Below, piece after piece: positions 24,201 to 37,900 of a stretch of DNA of 64,000 bases. Origin of the DNA: Microcebus murinus (lineage: Eukaryota > Chordata > Mammalia > Primates > Cheirogaleidae); the NCBI RefSeq assembly GCF_040939455.1, contig NC_134108.1, forward strand, positions 8,337,501-8,401,500. Direction: 5' to 3'. Under the pieces are notes generated by a model, which saw only the letters and a list, made by a program, of their open reading frames with translations, did no database searches and was not told where the DNA came from. A program made the position numbers and the translations under genes. Every line of letters begins with the position of its first letter. The stretch's first letter is position 1.

Positions 24201-27200
24201 ATTTGATTGAATTTCTTATATTACATTTAACCATTTTTAAACTTGACAAATTATTCGTATTAAAAGTATTAATATTGTCATCTTTCTGCTTTTACACTTG
24301 AATATCGAGCAATAAAATATCCTAAGTATCAAAAAAGGTAAACTATGTGTAATTACCATTAAGAGCCAGAAGAGGGCAGCATCTTTATATGCTTGGCAGA
24401 TGCCAAAAGAACAAAGATGGGTTTTCAGCTTGGTTCCTAGTTACTAGTGATCTAGAAAATTTCCAGCGTGTTTATTAACTTTGTTTATTAACTTTGTTAC
24501 TTGAACTACCTAAAGTGCATGAAAAGAATTACTTGGGGACCTGTTAAATATACATTCTTAGAGCCCACCCAGCCCCCATGCATCAGAACCTCTGAGTGCA
24601 AGGCCAGGAACTTTGGATCTGAGACAGCTTGCAACTGACCCTGGAGCAGGGTCCCAGAAACCACATTAAAGTCCCTCTGCAGACTGTCAAATGCCTGTGG
24701 ACAGATGGGCAGGAGGGGAAAACGCCAGGCTGGCCTGGGAGGTTTCTGAAGACACCTGGGAGGATCTTGGGAAGGTCTGCATATTTTGTTAATTCTCACA
24801 CGCCACAGGTGAACCCCAACTACAACGTATAAGAAATTATTTTAAGACCACAAAACTAAATATTGAATAGTAAAATCTTAGAAGAAAAGCCAGCCTAAAA
24901 TAAAAAATTTAAGTAAACCAACATACTTAAAATATTTTGTGCCGTCTTCCTGCAAAATGAAGAATTGGCGCTCATTTTTTCTTGTTTTACAATCTTTTGA
25001 ATGGTTGGAAAATTAGCATAATAAACATTGCCAAAATCAACTCCTATTATTCCTTACTGGATTGCTAAGAATGTCTTTTTTTTTTTTTTTTTTTTTTGAG
25101 ACAGAGTCTCGCTTTGTTGCCCAGGCTAGAGTGAGTGCCGTGGCGTCCTAGCTCACAGCAACCTCAAACTCCTGGGCTCGAGTGATCCTTCTGCCTCAGC
25201 CTCCCGGGTAGCTGGGACTACAGGCATGCGCCACCATGCCCGGCTAATTTTTTTTATATATATATCAGTTGGCCAATTAATTTCTTTCTATTTATAGTAG
25301 AGACGGGGTCTCGCTCTTGCTCAGGCTGGTTTTGAACTCCTGACCTTGAGCAATCCGCCTGCCTCGGCCTCCCAAGAGCTAGGATTACAGGCGTGAGCCA
25401 CAGCACCCCGCCTGCTAAGAATGTCTTATCCATTGTCAAGGAAATTTGGGGAGCATTTTATCTTAAGTAGCACATATCCAAAAGGACCATTAAAAGATAA
25501 ATAAATAAAAGCTAATAAAGAGGAAATTGGGTGGCAGAGGAACAGAGGGCATAATGATTCCTGGAATTACTTCAATTGAACATTAAATTTATCTTAAGGT
25601 TTCCAGATGTCACAAAGGAAAAGAATCCTAACTGTACATTTTTAAGGTGCCTACCAGGTGTTAGCACTGACAATGGGCATTACTGTTTATAACATCACTT
25701 TTCATCTACTTTTTACAGCCAAATAACGCTATATTTGCTCAATTTATTTATTTACTTATTCATTTACTCAGAGCTCCTATTTTCGAAGAATTCGAAATCA
25801 AGTTAGGGCAGAACCAGCGAGAGCTGCAGGTGAGGCAGCGTGATGGGGTCTGTGGGCACAGGGCAGTGGCCCCCGAGCTGCACAAATCACCTGCACAGAG
25901 TCACAAAGCCACGGGAAAGGGGCTGCTTATGTAACAAGTGGGACTGAGAAAACTGAGGATTGGGAAGAAAAAAATAAAATTAAATCAGGTCTCCCAATGA
26001 ATGGTGAAGAGATAAGTGAAAATTAAAAGAAAATAAATGTAGATTTTAACTGGACTTGAGGTAAGAAACAAGTCTCTAAGCATAAATGCAAAGAAAGTAG
26101 CTATACAGGAAATAGTAGACTTGACTACAAACAGAAAAACTTCTGTATGTCAAAGATATAAAATTCTAAAACAGACGACAAACTAGGAAGATACATACGT
26201 GACTAACGTGACAGAAAGGGGCCAATAGCCTCGGCATATGAAGATCAACAACATGAGGTTGAAAAGTCAAAAATTTTCAATCTCATTAGTGATTAGATAA
26301 GTGATTTGATGAAGTAAAATTAAAACAACAAGAAAACCTTTTTGGACTACCAATGTGGTTTTATCAAACTGACAAAGTTTTTGGTTGGTTTGTTTTTCAG
26401 GAAAATTCCTACTAGTGATGAGGTACACCCTCTCTGGAGGCAACATTCCTAACCTTCATCTTGTCATTCTGTTTCCAGAAATACTCAGAGATGGGCCAAA
26501 GTTATCTACAAGGATGTTCGTTACACTATTTCTATTTTAATAAAAATACAAACTTCCCAAAACGTAATAGAAAACTGGAAATTCCCTAACTATCCAACAT
26601 TAGTGACTTGGTAAACAAATGATGACACGCTCCCATGACGGAATGAGATGCAGTCATCAGAAATCGTATAGTCAATGATATTTACAGATATAGAAAATGT
26701 TTTTATAAATTATTGTATGAAGAAACATCAGGATGAAACTACATACAATTTGATCCCAATTATGTGAACATTAGTTTGGCTTGTATGAAATTGCTTCTAT
26801 TCAATTTTTTTCCTAAATGCATCAATTACTTTTCAACCTAAATATTTTTTAAAATGTGTGTATATAGTTAGGTGTGGGTATACACACACATTCACATGTA
26901 CACATATACACCCATAAACATAGAAACATACGTTCACAAAAGGACAGAAATGATATGTACCAAAATGTTAACAATTGTTTTCTGGGTAAAGTCACTGTAT
27001 GTTTAATATTGTCCTTTATGCTTGTCTTCGTTTTCCAATTTTTAATATGAATACATATTACTTCTATATTGAAAACAAAATCACAAATGTAATTTGAAAT
27101 CTTGCTTTAGGTTAGGACTAACCAGGGGTCGGAGAAGGTGCTTCTCATACCCTTCTGGGATAGTCCAATAGGCCCACACTCCCAGGGGGTAATTTGGCAA

Positions 27201-30200
27201 AGCATCAAAAGCCTTTCAAGAGTTCAAACGTTTGACTAACCATTCTTTTGAGAATCTATCCAAAGGAAACAAACAGAGATGCCAAGATATCAGCACAAGA
27301 TGTACATCACAGAGTTATCAATAATACGAAAAACCACCTACAATGGTACGCTCACTGACGATAGGAAACAGGTTAAATAAATTATGTTGCACGCATTTGA
27401 CGTATCTTATGGAGTCGTCAATACACTTTGGAAGAAGTCTTAATAACACAGGGAACTGTTTGTGGTAAACAGAATTTTAAAAGATAAAAAAGTCTGATCA
27501 CAAATACATTTAAAATTTGATGAGTCTGTATCTGTGTACACACATATGCACAGGATCACCTAGAAAGACGACTGGGAGGGTGAGTGTGTGTGTATATGTG
27601 TGTAATTAACAGTGGTTTTGGACAGTGGTGGCATTTTTATTGCCTTCTGGTTCACTGTTCTGTATTTCCCAAACACTCTGCAGTGAGCATGCGTCACCAG
27701 TAGGCGCTACCTAACGCGCACGCGCGCCGCAGAGTGCGCGGTGACGACAGCGGGGCCTCGAAAGGCCGGGGCGGATGACGAGAGCTGCCCTGCGGCGTGA
27801 CTGACACGCCGAAAGCCCTCGCTTCACCACCGCGATATGTCCGTGCAGCAAAATGACACTTGTACCCCATACATTTAAACAACTAAATGTTTTTAAAAAA
27901 ACAAAACAAAGCAATAAAAGTAAAGACCCTGTTCTGCAGCGGCATCGCCTAGATGACGCTTTCCACAGGGGACGACAGCACCTCCGCGGGGGCAACAATG
28001 GGCGACGAGTCTTAGATTTTCCCAGTGGTCTGTGGCTCTCGGAAGCCCCAGCACACAAACGGATATTCAACATCTGGGATATCGAAATGTTACGGCAGCA
28101 ATTAAGAAAAAGCCTCGGAAGGCTGCTGGGGCGGGGGAGGGCGACAGTGAGGAGGTCAGAGGACACCAGGCCGCGTGCGTCACCAGCCGCGTCACTATCC
28201 CGTCTTCCTCCAGATGCTGATTTCTCGGCAGAAGCATCATTTTTTCTGGAGTGTCCAGGAAGGATTTAATAGCGACTGACCCTGCACCTCGGCTGACAGT
28301 GCCCAGTGACACAGAACAGTGACACTCAAACGCGTGGCTTCCCTCCTGCCAACAGATTGGGGGGGGGGGGCGGGGGGAGGTTCAGTGGCTTATTTCTCCA
28401 CCTCCAACTGCCACTTTTTCTAGAAAAAGAAAAAGTGTTTTGAACCATGGCACACACTCTAAGTCAGTGTAGGCCCTCACTGTCACTGAGGAGGGGTGAC
28501 CCGCGTGACCACAATAGTCAGCGTGTGGCACCCACAGCACCTGTCTCCACGCCACTGTGATGGCCCAGGTGCGCCTCTGTCCAGCTGCTCTGACGGGCAC
28601 CCCTGTGGCCAACACACAAGTCGAGAGAACTCCACAGCTTCAGGTCCTGGCTACCCATTACCCCGCCACATCATACTTGCAAATACTTTTGAGAAAGAAA
28701 AGAAACTTTTCACCAAGGAGTGCAAGCCCCCCCTTTTAACCATCAGGCCCAGAGAGGCATCAAAATGAGACAGCGGTCACTTCCCGGCCCCACTGCACCA
28801 CCACCCGGAACTAAGTTGTCATTTTGAAGCTACCTGCTGTGAGGACTCAGGAGCGAGTGTCCCCACCAACACCTACAGATGAATCTAACAATGCCAGACA
28901 CGGGACACCATGACATGTACCCTACAGTTCAACAATGCACAGCCAATCACTAATCAATGTTACTTCTGTAAACCAGTGACAATTCCTGAAAAACAACTTT
29001 TGTGACTGCCCCTCTCTTGATTCCTCCTTTTTTGTTTAAAAACTTGAGTCTCTTTTTTGTTCTTCCCAACATAAGTTAGAAGCATTTCCCAGGCTACAGT
29101 CCTCAACGTTGGCCCAATAAACTCTCGATCGATACCGATCTTGCCTCAGTTCCTTGCTCTAGGCTGACACATCATTACAAGACATCCACGGTATGCAGAC
29201 CGAATGCACACTTCCACTCGTAATCCATGTGCTCAGCCCGCCCAATGCTATTCACCCACTGTGGGCTTCAGTGATTCTCCTTTTATTTTTTTTCTAAGAG
29301 ATGGGGGTTTCCCACTATCACTCAGGCTGGAGCACAGTGGCGTGATCGTAGCTCCCTGCAGCCTCAAACTCCTGGGTTCAAGCGATCCTCCCAGCTCAGC
29401 CTCCCAAGCAGCTGAGACTACAGGTGTGTGCCACCACACCTGGCTAATTTTTAAATTTTAGTAGAGATGGGGTCTCACTATGTTGCTCAGGCGGGTCTTA
29501 AATTCCTGGCCTCAAGTGATCCTCCTGCCTGGGCCTCCCAAAGTGCTGGGATTACAGATGTGAGCCACTGTGCCCAGCCCAGTTATTAAGTTATTTTGAT
29601 CAAGTGTCACGAACAAGGTATTGTGCTTGGTTCTGTTAAGGGCTAACAAGAATTTAGAAGTATAGTTTCTGCTTGTGGAGAGAAACAGAAGTACACAAAC
29701 AATTCTATAATACAAGGCACTCTGCGACAGCTATGGAAGGGAAGTACAAAGCAGATGTGTTGGTAGTTCGGAGGAGATCGACACCTCTCCTAGGAGACAG
29801 GCAGTGAGGGAAACTTCCCGGAGCACGTGCCCTAGCAAACCAGGCCTCGTTGGCAGGGAGGGGACCAGCTGCTGGCAGAGGGGGCAGCCATGTGGGCGCA
29901 GGCACAGGTGTCAGGAAGTCTAAGCAAATGGAAGAGGAAGAGGAAGAGCAGCCAGAGGGGCCTACAGACTGAGCCCATAAAGGTTTTTATATTCAAAAGC
30001 CTTGATATCAAATATTTTAAAACTAGGAATGTATCATTCTACTTTAGCAAAAATGTTAAGAGCATTTACCTTCAGTTGGAAATTTCTTAGCTCGTTCCTC
30101 AAAGAACCATTCTCCAGTTTTTATCTTCACATTTCTGGAAAACAAGCAGAAAAGAGACATTCAAATCAAGCAGATAGAAAGAGTGCTATTATTTAGCTCT

Positions 30201-31922
30201 TACGAGGGAGGTGGGTAACATCACAAAATATTAGTCTCGCGAAGGGCCTCAGAGTTCAGTTTCTGCCCCAATCCCCCAGCTGTACAGACCCGCCGGAGAC
30301 GGTGAGTGATTTGACGGCAGCAAAACTGTACGCTTCCCACTCCAGTGTGTCTGACCCCATGTGTCACGTGCACATGCCGTGTAGACGTGTTAATGTATGC
30401 TCAGGCCAGTACATATCAAGTACTTGATATTTTCCGAGAGCACAGAAAGAAACAAAATTGCCATCAGGTGATCAATTTATCACGTTAACGGTGGAAGCAA
30501 TGGCACAAGTGACATGTGGCAGCAGAAAAACTCCACACTGCACCTTTGTGGGAGGGGTCTCCGCCATAGGTTAAGGTTGGTCTGTGTTCACCACACTCAC
30601 CAGGAGCCGACGGAGTAGGTTTACCCGAGAAGGTTCTGGGAGGCCTGCAGTCTGGAATATGGGATCAATATGCGCCAGTGGAGACTGGGAGACCTAGATC
30701 CGAGGGGATCACTCGCAAAACAAGGGAAATGACCTCTTGCTGGCCAGCTGGTCGGACAGCAGTCGCTAAGGCAGGACTGTGCGACCTATGATCTTAGTCA
30801 CTGCAAAACAGCACGAAGAGCACCTAATGTGCTATCTGCTCGAAACTGAAGTCCAAAAATGTGTTTTAATCTTAGTTTTCTGGAGAAGCCACCCTCACCC
30901 TCACAGAAAGGTAGAACTATTAATATCCTTTTAGAATGTAAAAAAAAGTAAACATGCAGATGTTGTAAGTTGTTCACACCCTTAAAATAATATGCCATAA
31001 AACTTGTCAATTTATTGGTTATGTAAGTTTAAGAAGAAATTAAAGCTTCAACTTATAGCAAATTCTCTTCTATAAATTACAGTATTTATTGAAGTAAGTT
31101 TTCCATTAGGTTCTTTTAGGCTATATATGAACTGGACTGGACTGTAAAGGTAACGCTTGCATATGAGTTAAAATCACAACTATATGCCAAATTACATGTT
31201 CTTTAAAAATATCCTATCTTTCTCTATGGAGTGCTAGTAATTATTGGAAGACATCGACTCATTTTCTCCCCTTCATCTGGCTGGAAACTGTTGTTTTCTG
31301 GTTAGTATGTAAATGCCTACTACCAATGCTTAGCAATGAGAACAAGAAAAACGTACAGAGAGCATTTAAGAATTTCCTAACAGAATTTTGATAATCGGCC
31401 CCTACCGCTTAGAACCAAAAATATACAAAATGTTCAACTGTGATGTGTCTCTAGAAAAAGTTTGCATCCATAAAATCAGAAACTCAAATATCTAATCTGC
31501 TAAATTGTCACAAAAGGCCTGAGGCGATCTTAGCCTCTGGGCTGGAGTTTCCTCTCCAGCGCCGAAGGCGGGCAGGGCGCCAACCACAGGGGAAGGTTTA
31601 GAGAGTGACGGGCTGGCAAAGTCATACTCTGGAGGTGCCGCCCCGGCCCAGCGCTCTGATTCTCCAGAGGCCTCCTCGGTCCTTAGAAACGGGACAAGGT
31701 CTGATGAAATCAAACCCAAAGGGCGGGAACGAGATGCCTCGGTCTAAGAAATGTGCTTCACTTCCTGAATTATTGTTCTTCTGGTGGTGACACATTTCAG
31801 CTGATCTGCTCTCTCACTCTCGGGCCCATTACCCCTGTGACCCAAAGCACCCGCATCTGAGACCCCTCTGTAGTCAATGAGCTCCCCCAAAACAAGCCAG
31901 CATTGGCAAGCAGGCAGGCAGG

Positions 31923-31966
<44 letters not shown>

Positions 31967-34900
31967 CATGGAAGAGGACAAACAGGGAGGAGGAGGCACC
32001 AAAATTGAAAGGTCCCCTCTAGCCCCGGTTTCAGAACCTATGCGAGGAGCAGACGAATTAAAATTCCAGTCACCTAGCGCTCATCATCTGATATAACCAT
32101 CTAATCATCTCATTTAACCCCAACGGATTACTCATGAGTTTTAAGCAGGAGCTAATCTGGCACAGAGATGTGGGCACAGACTCGAGCATCTCTTGGGCTT
32201 ATCTGTGATTAAAGAATGGGGGGATAAAAATACCACCATCCTACACCGCATGGCAACCAGCGCTTTTTGCATTTGAGGCTGTTTCCTTTGAACACGAGGT
32301 TTGAGTTGGATCTCCATCACCCTTCTCGCAGAACCAGCTGTTTCATGGCAATTATTCCACAACACCTCTGCTAAGGACCCCCGTCCAAGTTAACAAAAAG
32401 GAGACCGCCTATCGCTCTTATTATCTAGGGGAGAGGTGAGTAGATGCTGCGGTCTCTGTCCTCGCTGGGCCAGCACAGGGCGGCGAGATTCAGAGTGACC
32501 ACAGACAGTGTTAACACTTCTTCCCAGATGTCTGAATCAGAATGAGGTCATGAAAACCTTTTGGAACATTTTATGACTCAGCAACAGGTCCATGCTTTTA
32601 AATTTCTCAGATAGAATCATGACCTGCTTCTTTGAAACTCTTTCAACCAACCCCCAAATACATCTCAAAGGGAGGAAGCCTTGGTGGACCAAGCTGAAGA
32701 CAGAGAGTCAGGACACCCGACTCGCACCTCACCTTTCCACGAACTAGGCGTCCCCTGGGACCACCCCCCCACTGAACAAATTTCAGTGACCCCTGTATAA
32801 TCCTCTCCCTTAACTAACCACTTGACCTTCAGGGTTGTTTCCCCAGAAATGGTGGGTTTTCTGCAAGACTAAGGAGCTGAGATGCTGAAGGCGCTGGGCA
32901 GACTCCCTGATGCCCACATTCGCCACCCCTACAACCTGCCCCAATGCCGGGAGCCCCGTGGGACATTCACCACGACCACCCCAAGGCACGGGGACCTCCC
33001 CTAAAAGCACATGATCCCCATTAGTTGGGGAGATGGAGTTGAGGCACATCCACCCAATGGGACGTATGTAAAATTCCTTGGCAATCCTCATCTCAGTAAT
33101 TGGATCTTTGTGTGATGAGTAACTGCACCTAGGTAGAACCCCCCTTGAGGTTTCAGCAGCAATGATGGGGGCTCTGGGATGGTGTTGCTGGTGGTTCAGG
33201 GGCCACAGAGCAGGGAGAGGCCAAAAGCCTGTCTTGGCAGCTGCCTGGCCATGTCTGCCACCGGACAGCTCTGGACTCTCCCGCCAGCTCCCGTTCCCTG
33301 CCTCCATTGTCACATTGGCCACAACTTCCTAATTGCCTCTGAAGAAGAGACTTCTGGGTTTTGAAATTCAGGCCCAGGAGGGTGAGTGCTATTTGAAAGC
33401 ACCACACAGTAGGGGGTCCCCCTCTCACTTTGGGGAATCCTGAGGGAATTCTCATTTGTTTTGGGCTGATAAACCCCCAACCACCTGTGAGAGCAGGGAA
33501 CTAACGTTTTGTGAATTCGCACTCCCAGGGCTCATTCGGTCAAACTGCCGTTCGTTTGCTTGAAACCTCTTGAATTTGTCTTTATATTAGGTGTTTATCT
33601 GTACTGGCGTGTGGCATGTAAATGTGGAGTCTGTTGAGCTCTCTGTATTTTTTCGCCTACTTTAACTTCGCTGTTGATGGTATTATAAGGCCAGTACCAG
33701 GTCTGGGGGGTTAAAACACAAGTCTGAGGGTAGTTTCTCTTGTGGCAGGTTCTATGGTCTAAAAGGTAAAAAGACAGCTCTGTGCTGAGGTCTAGGAGAT
33801 CAAAAGACATCCCCATCCATGGGGGCAACCTGGCCAAGATGTGGGACACCCGCTGTAGGACGGGGAAAAAAAATGGGGACCTAATGTACACAGATTCACA
33901 CGGGACTTCAGAGAATCTCATGGCCAGAGTTCTGAGATAAAAGCTATTAAAATTTTGTGTGTTTAGATGTGTTTTGTGTGTGTGTACCTGTATTATATGT
34001 CTACATGGTACCCAAATCGGCTTATAAATAAAAAAAGGAGTTCTCACAAATTAAATAAGCCCAAATGCTTTTCAAGTTCATGTGAATTTAGTCATCTTTG
34101 GCAAACAAGCTGGTTTTTAAAAATTATTGACAAAATAGCAATGAAAATGTCTTCAAAATTGTCAGCATACATTTTCACTTGGGTTTACTGGTCATTTTCA
34201 TATCTGAAGGTGTCCAGGTTTGACACAAAGGTTATAAAACTAAAAACCCAGCCAAAAAAATGATCTGTGTATGATTTTTAATAAATAAGACTAATTTAAT
34301 ATCGTTGGTTTAATGAAAACAGCTAAATCTCCTGAGTTACTGGCAAAAATACCTATGTGTTTAAGGTTCATAGGTAAAAATGTAGACATGCCTAAACAAA
34401 CATAATTGTCAGAAAATTAGAATAAACTCTAACCTAAATGACAGCACAAAAACCAAAAACTATGGTAAAGGTTTATAAAGATAGTTTGGTTTTAGTCTCT
34501 TAATCCTAGCTGCAGATGCAGTTTCTTTCATTGATCTGTTTGTGGAAAGGTACTCACACCACAACACCTATTTCTGACTCACTCTCTTTCTCAGTACTGT
34601 CTCCAAGCTCGTCTGTTACATTGTATTGCCACAGCAAAGGCCTGTGCCTAGAAAAACTTTTAAAAGAATCCTTAAGCTGTTGATTTTTGTAGAATAATTT
34701 ATTTCAAAATGAACAAAATAGTTATTCTTAGAATTCAGAGAATCTCAAAACAATCTTATTCTTTGGAAATAATACATGTAACTGAATTTGCACTTAAGTA
34801 GCAAAATGTTCTGAGACCAGTTAGATTGTTTTTAAAATAGCTTGATCTTGATCCTTATCTGAAAAAATTATTATGACTTTGTGCCGTTATTTGAGATGCT

Positions 34901-37900
34901 AAGGATTGATGTAAAAGGTTTATTTGGTCTACAGTCGGGTGTTGTCATGTCAATATATTTTATTTTGAGATACTGGTAAGTTAGTTAACATCTTTAAGCA
35001 GAATGTTCTAAAGATGTTACATTGTTTGGAATAGCAAATATTACTAGAATAGTTATGTTTGTTATTTTGGTAGGGTTTTAAGTTTAAAATAGTTAAAACT
35101 ATATTTTTGTTTTGTTTTGTTTTGTTTTTTTGAGACAGAGTCTCATTCTGTTGCCCAGGCTAGAGTGCAGTGGCATCAGCCTAGCTCACAGCAACCTCAA
35201 TCTCCTGGGCTCAAGCGATCATCCTGCTGCAACCTCCCAAGTAACTGGGACTACAGGCATGCGCCACCACACCCAGCTAATTTTTTCTATGTTTAGCAGA
35301 GACAAGGCCTCATTCTTGCTCAGGCTGGTCTCGAACTCTTGAGCTCAAGTGTTCCTCTCGCCTTGACCTCCCAGAGGGCTAGGATTACAGGTGTGAGCCA
35401 CCATGCCCAGCCAAAACTATATTTTGTGATTATTTCTTGGTCTGTTTTAAAATTCATTTCCTAGTAGCACCTAAGTGGACACACAGGTGCTACAGTAATA
35501 GGGTATTGGGGAGGTGGGAGGGGGGAGGGGGGCGGGTATATACATACATAATGAGTGAGATGTGCACCATCTGCGGGATGGTCATGATGGAGACTCAGAC
35601 TTTTGGGGGGAGGGGGGGAAATGGGCATTTATTGAAACCTTAAAATCTGTACCCCCATAATATGCCAAAATAAAAAATAATTCATTTCCTTCTCATTTCT
35701 CCCAATTTTGTTTATGAAAATATCTCTAGATATTAAATTAGACATTTAGACATTAAATGATTTTGAGGGCACAATCACACTGGTTGTATAGCTAAAATTC
35801 ACAGGCTATCAGAATGGTTAGTTGGTATAATAATTTAGGCAAATGTAAATGAGATAAATATAATGAAATAGCAAGAGGTTTTCTATAATCTGCTTCTTCT
35901 GAAACTTCTCAGATCGGTATCTCAGAAGAGATGGAGATCTTTGACTGTTTTACTGCTTGCAGCTCCGTCCTACCCTTCAGACACTAGAGTTGACAACCCT
36001 CCTTCAACCTTTTCCTCAGCTCCTGTAACTTTTGCCTCCTCTGGCTCTAGGTCTGCTCTTAAGCTCTGACCCTGAAATGTTTACCTTCAGGGTCTGAAAA
36101 GCAACATTTTCTTCTTAGCTTCTTGCTATGTCTGAATTTTTCAACATGGTCAAAAATCTTCCTATGCTGTTTATAAGAGTAGTATATTCCCCTTCTCACG
36201 GTATTAGTTTTCTAGTTTCTTGTTTCATTTATAATATAATATCCACTCATCACCCTGGACACAGTCTTCTCCTGACAGATAAATTCCGGGACCTTTTTCA
36301 TGAGGTTTGGCTTCAAAGGAGCCTAAATGGAGGCCGGGTGCGGTGGCTCATGCCTGTAATCCTAGCACTCTGAGAGGCTGAGGCAGGTAGATTGCTCAAG
36401 GTCAGGAGTTTGAAACCAGCCTGAGCAAGAGCGAGACCCTCGTCTCTACTAAAATAGAAATAAATTAATTGGCCAACTAAAAATACATAGAAAAAAAATT
36501 AGCCGGGCATGGAGGCACAAGCCTGTAGTCCCAGCTACTCAGGAGGCTGAGGCAGCAGGATTGCTTGGGGCCAGGAGTTTGAGGTTGCTGTGAGCTAGGC
36601 TGACACCACGGCACTCACTCTAGCCTGGGCACCAAAGTGAGACTCTGTCTTAAAAAAAAAAAGGAGCCTAAATGGGTTTCCCATAAGAAAAAACAATTGC
36701 ACTAATAGGAGGTTTTTCTTTACCTTTTGGTAACTGGCCTAAGAAACAAAGATTTTACATTTTATCAAGTAATTCCTATGTTGTCCTATTGGGTATTTGA
36801 TTACTTGGGAAAACTGACCTTTAAAAAGTTCAGATCTTTTCCTGTATTGCCTTTAAAGCCTCCTGACGACCACTCTTGGTTAACTAAATTGCTATTATTT
36901 TATAATAACCTATGACTCTGTTTGGATTAAATGTTTTGAGCCTTTTAACATCTTTGACAAATGTCCACAAAATATCTAGATAATCTGAATGTTTCGCTGC
37001 CTACAAGCTTCCGTTTTCCTGTCATTGCCGGAATTGGGCAGGACTCATAACCTTTTGTTTAGAATGTCATTTGCTCATTCTGATACAAGAGTCTCTAAAC
37101 CCTTAGCTCAAGTGGTTTTAACAAATGCTTATGTTTTGTATAGCGAATTCCTATGAGTTTGACAGCAGCATGATGCTTACAGATAAGTCAATTTTATAGC
37201 CTTGCTTTTGGCGGTTGGGTTTTCTTGCTCTTATGTTGCTTAAAAGGTTTTAAAGTTTGATGAATGCCTGTCCACTGCATTCCCATCTGGCCCAGAACAT
37301 TTAGTCAGCTGTAAGTCTTTTGACTTTTAGTCCTTTGGCCACGTGGTCCCACAGAGAAACAGGACAGAACCAGGCAGGTAGAACCATACCAGCAACGACA
37401 GAACAAAATAAAACGTTGGCCATTGATGCCGCCTCCGATGAATCTTGGCAAAAGGGGGTGGAATGTGAGCGACAATAAAATCCTGGGCACCTCCCCTGCT
37501 GACTAAATAGACTCCCTCTCAGCCCAGGGGACCGCAAGGAAAAAAACCCTTGAAATGAGTTCCTTATTATAAGGATGGGGGAGAGAAGGGATGGGGGGTT
37601 GGACATGCCTCATTTCACTCCCATTCTGCCGGTTAAAGAGAAAATCGTGGAACCAGGAGTATCAGTTCTTTCAAGCTCTAAGGGCAATGAACCAAAGGGT
37701 GGATGATATTCCTATGGTACCTAGTCCTTACAGCCTCCATACCACTTTGTCTTAAAATTTCGCCTGATTTCAAGTAACAGATTTAAGAGATGCTTTCTTT
37801 TGCACTCCCCTTGGTCCCGAATCCCAAGCACTATTTATTCGTGAATGGGAAGACTTAGTCTAAAGTCAAATGCCAGTACCGCTGGACTGTCAAAAACTTC

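Larger units (their letters stand above)
16581..30069 (-). other. SYTL3: SYTL3 intron between coding exons 3 and 4 (13.5 kb)
   Basis: Contains the CpG island at ~18.0-18.5 kb, a second CpG-rich patch at ~18.83-18.93 kb, the inverted L1 at 20.3-21.65 kb, the nested hAT/MITE at 21.94-22.53 kb, Alus, old L1 pieces and a probable solo LTR. 19.0-20.28 kb and 23.7-25.0 kb show nothing I recognise. Confidence 0.7.
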
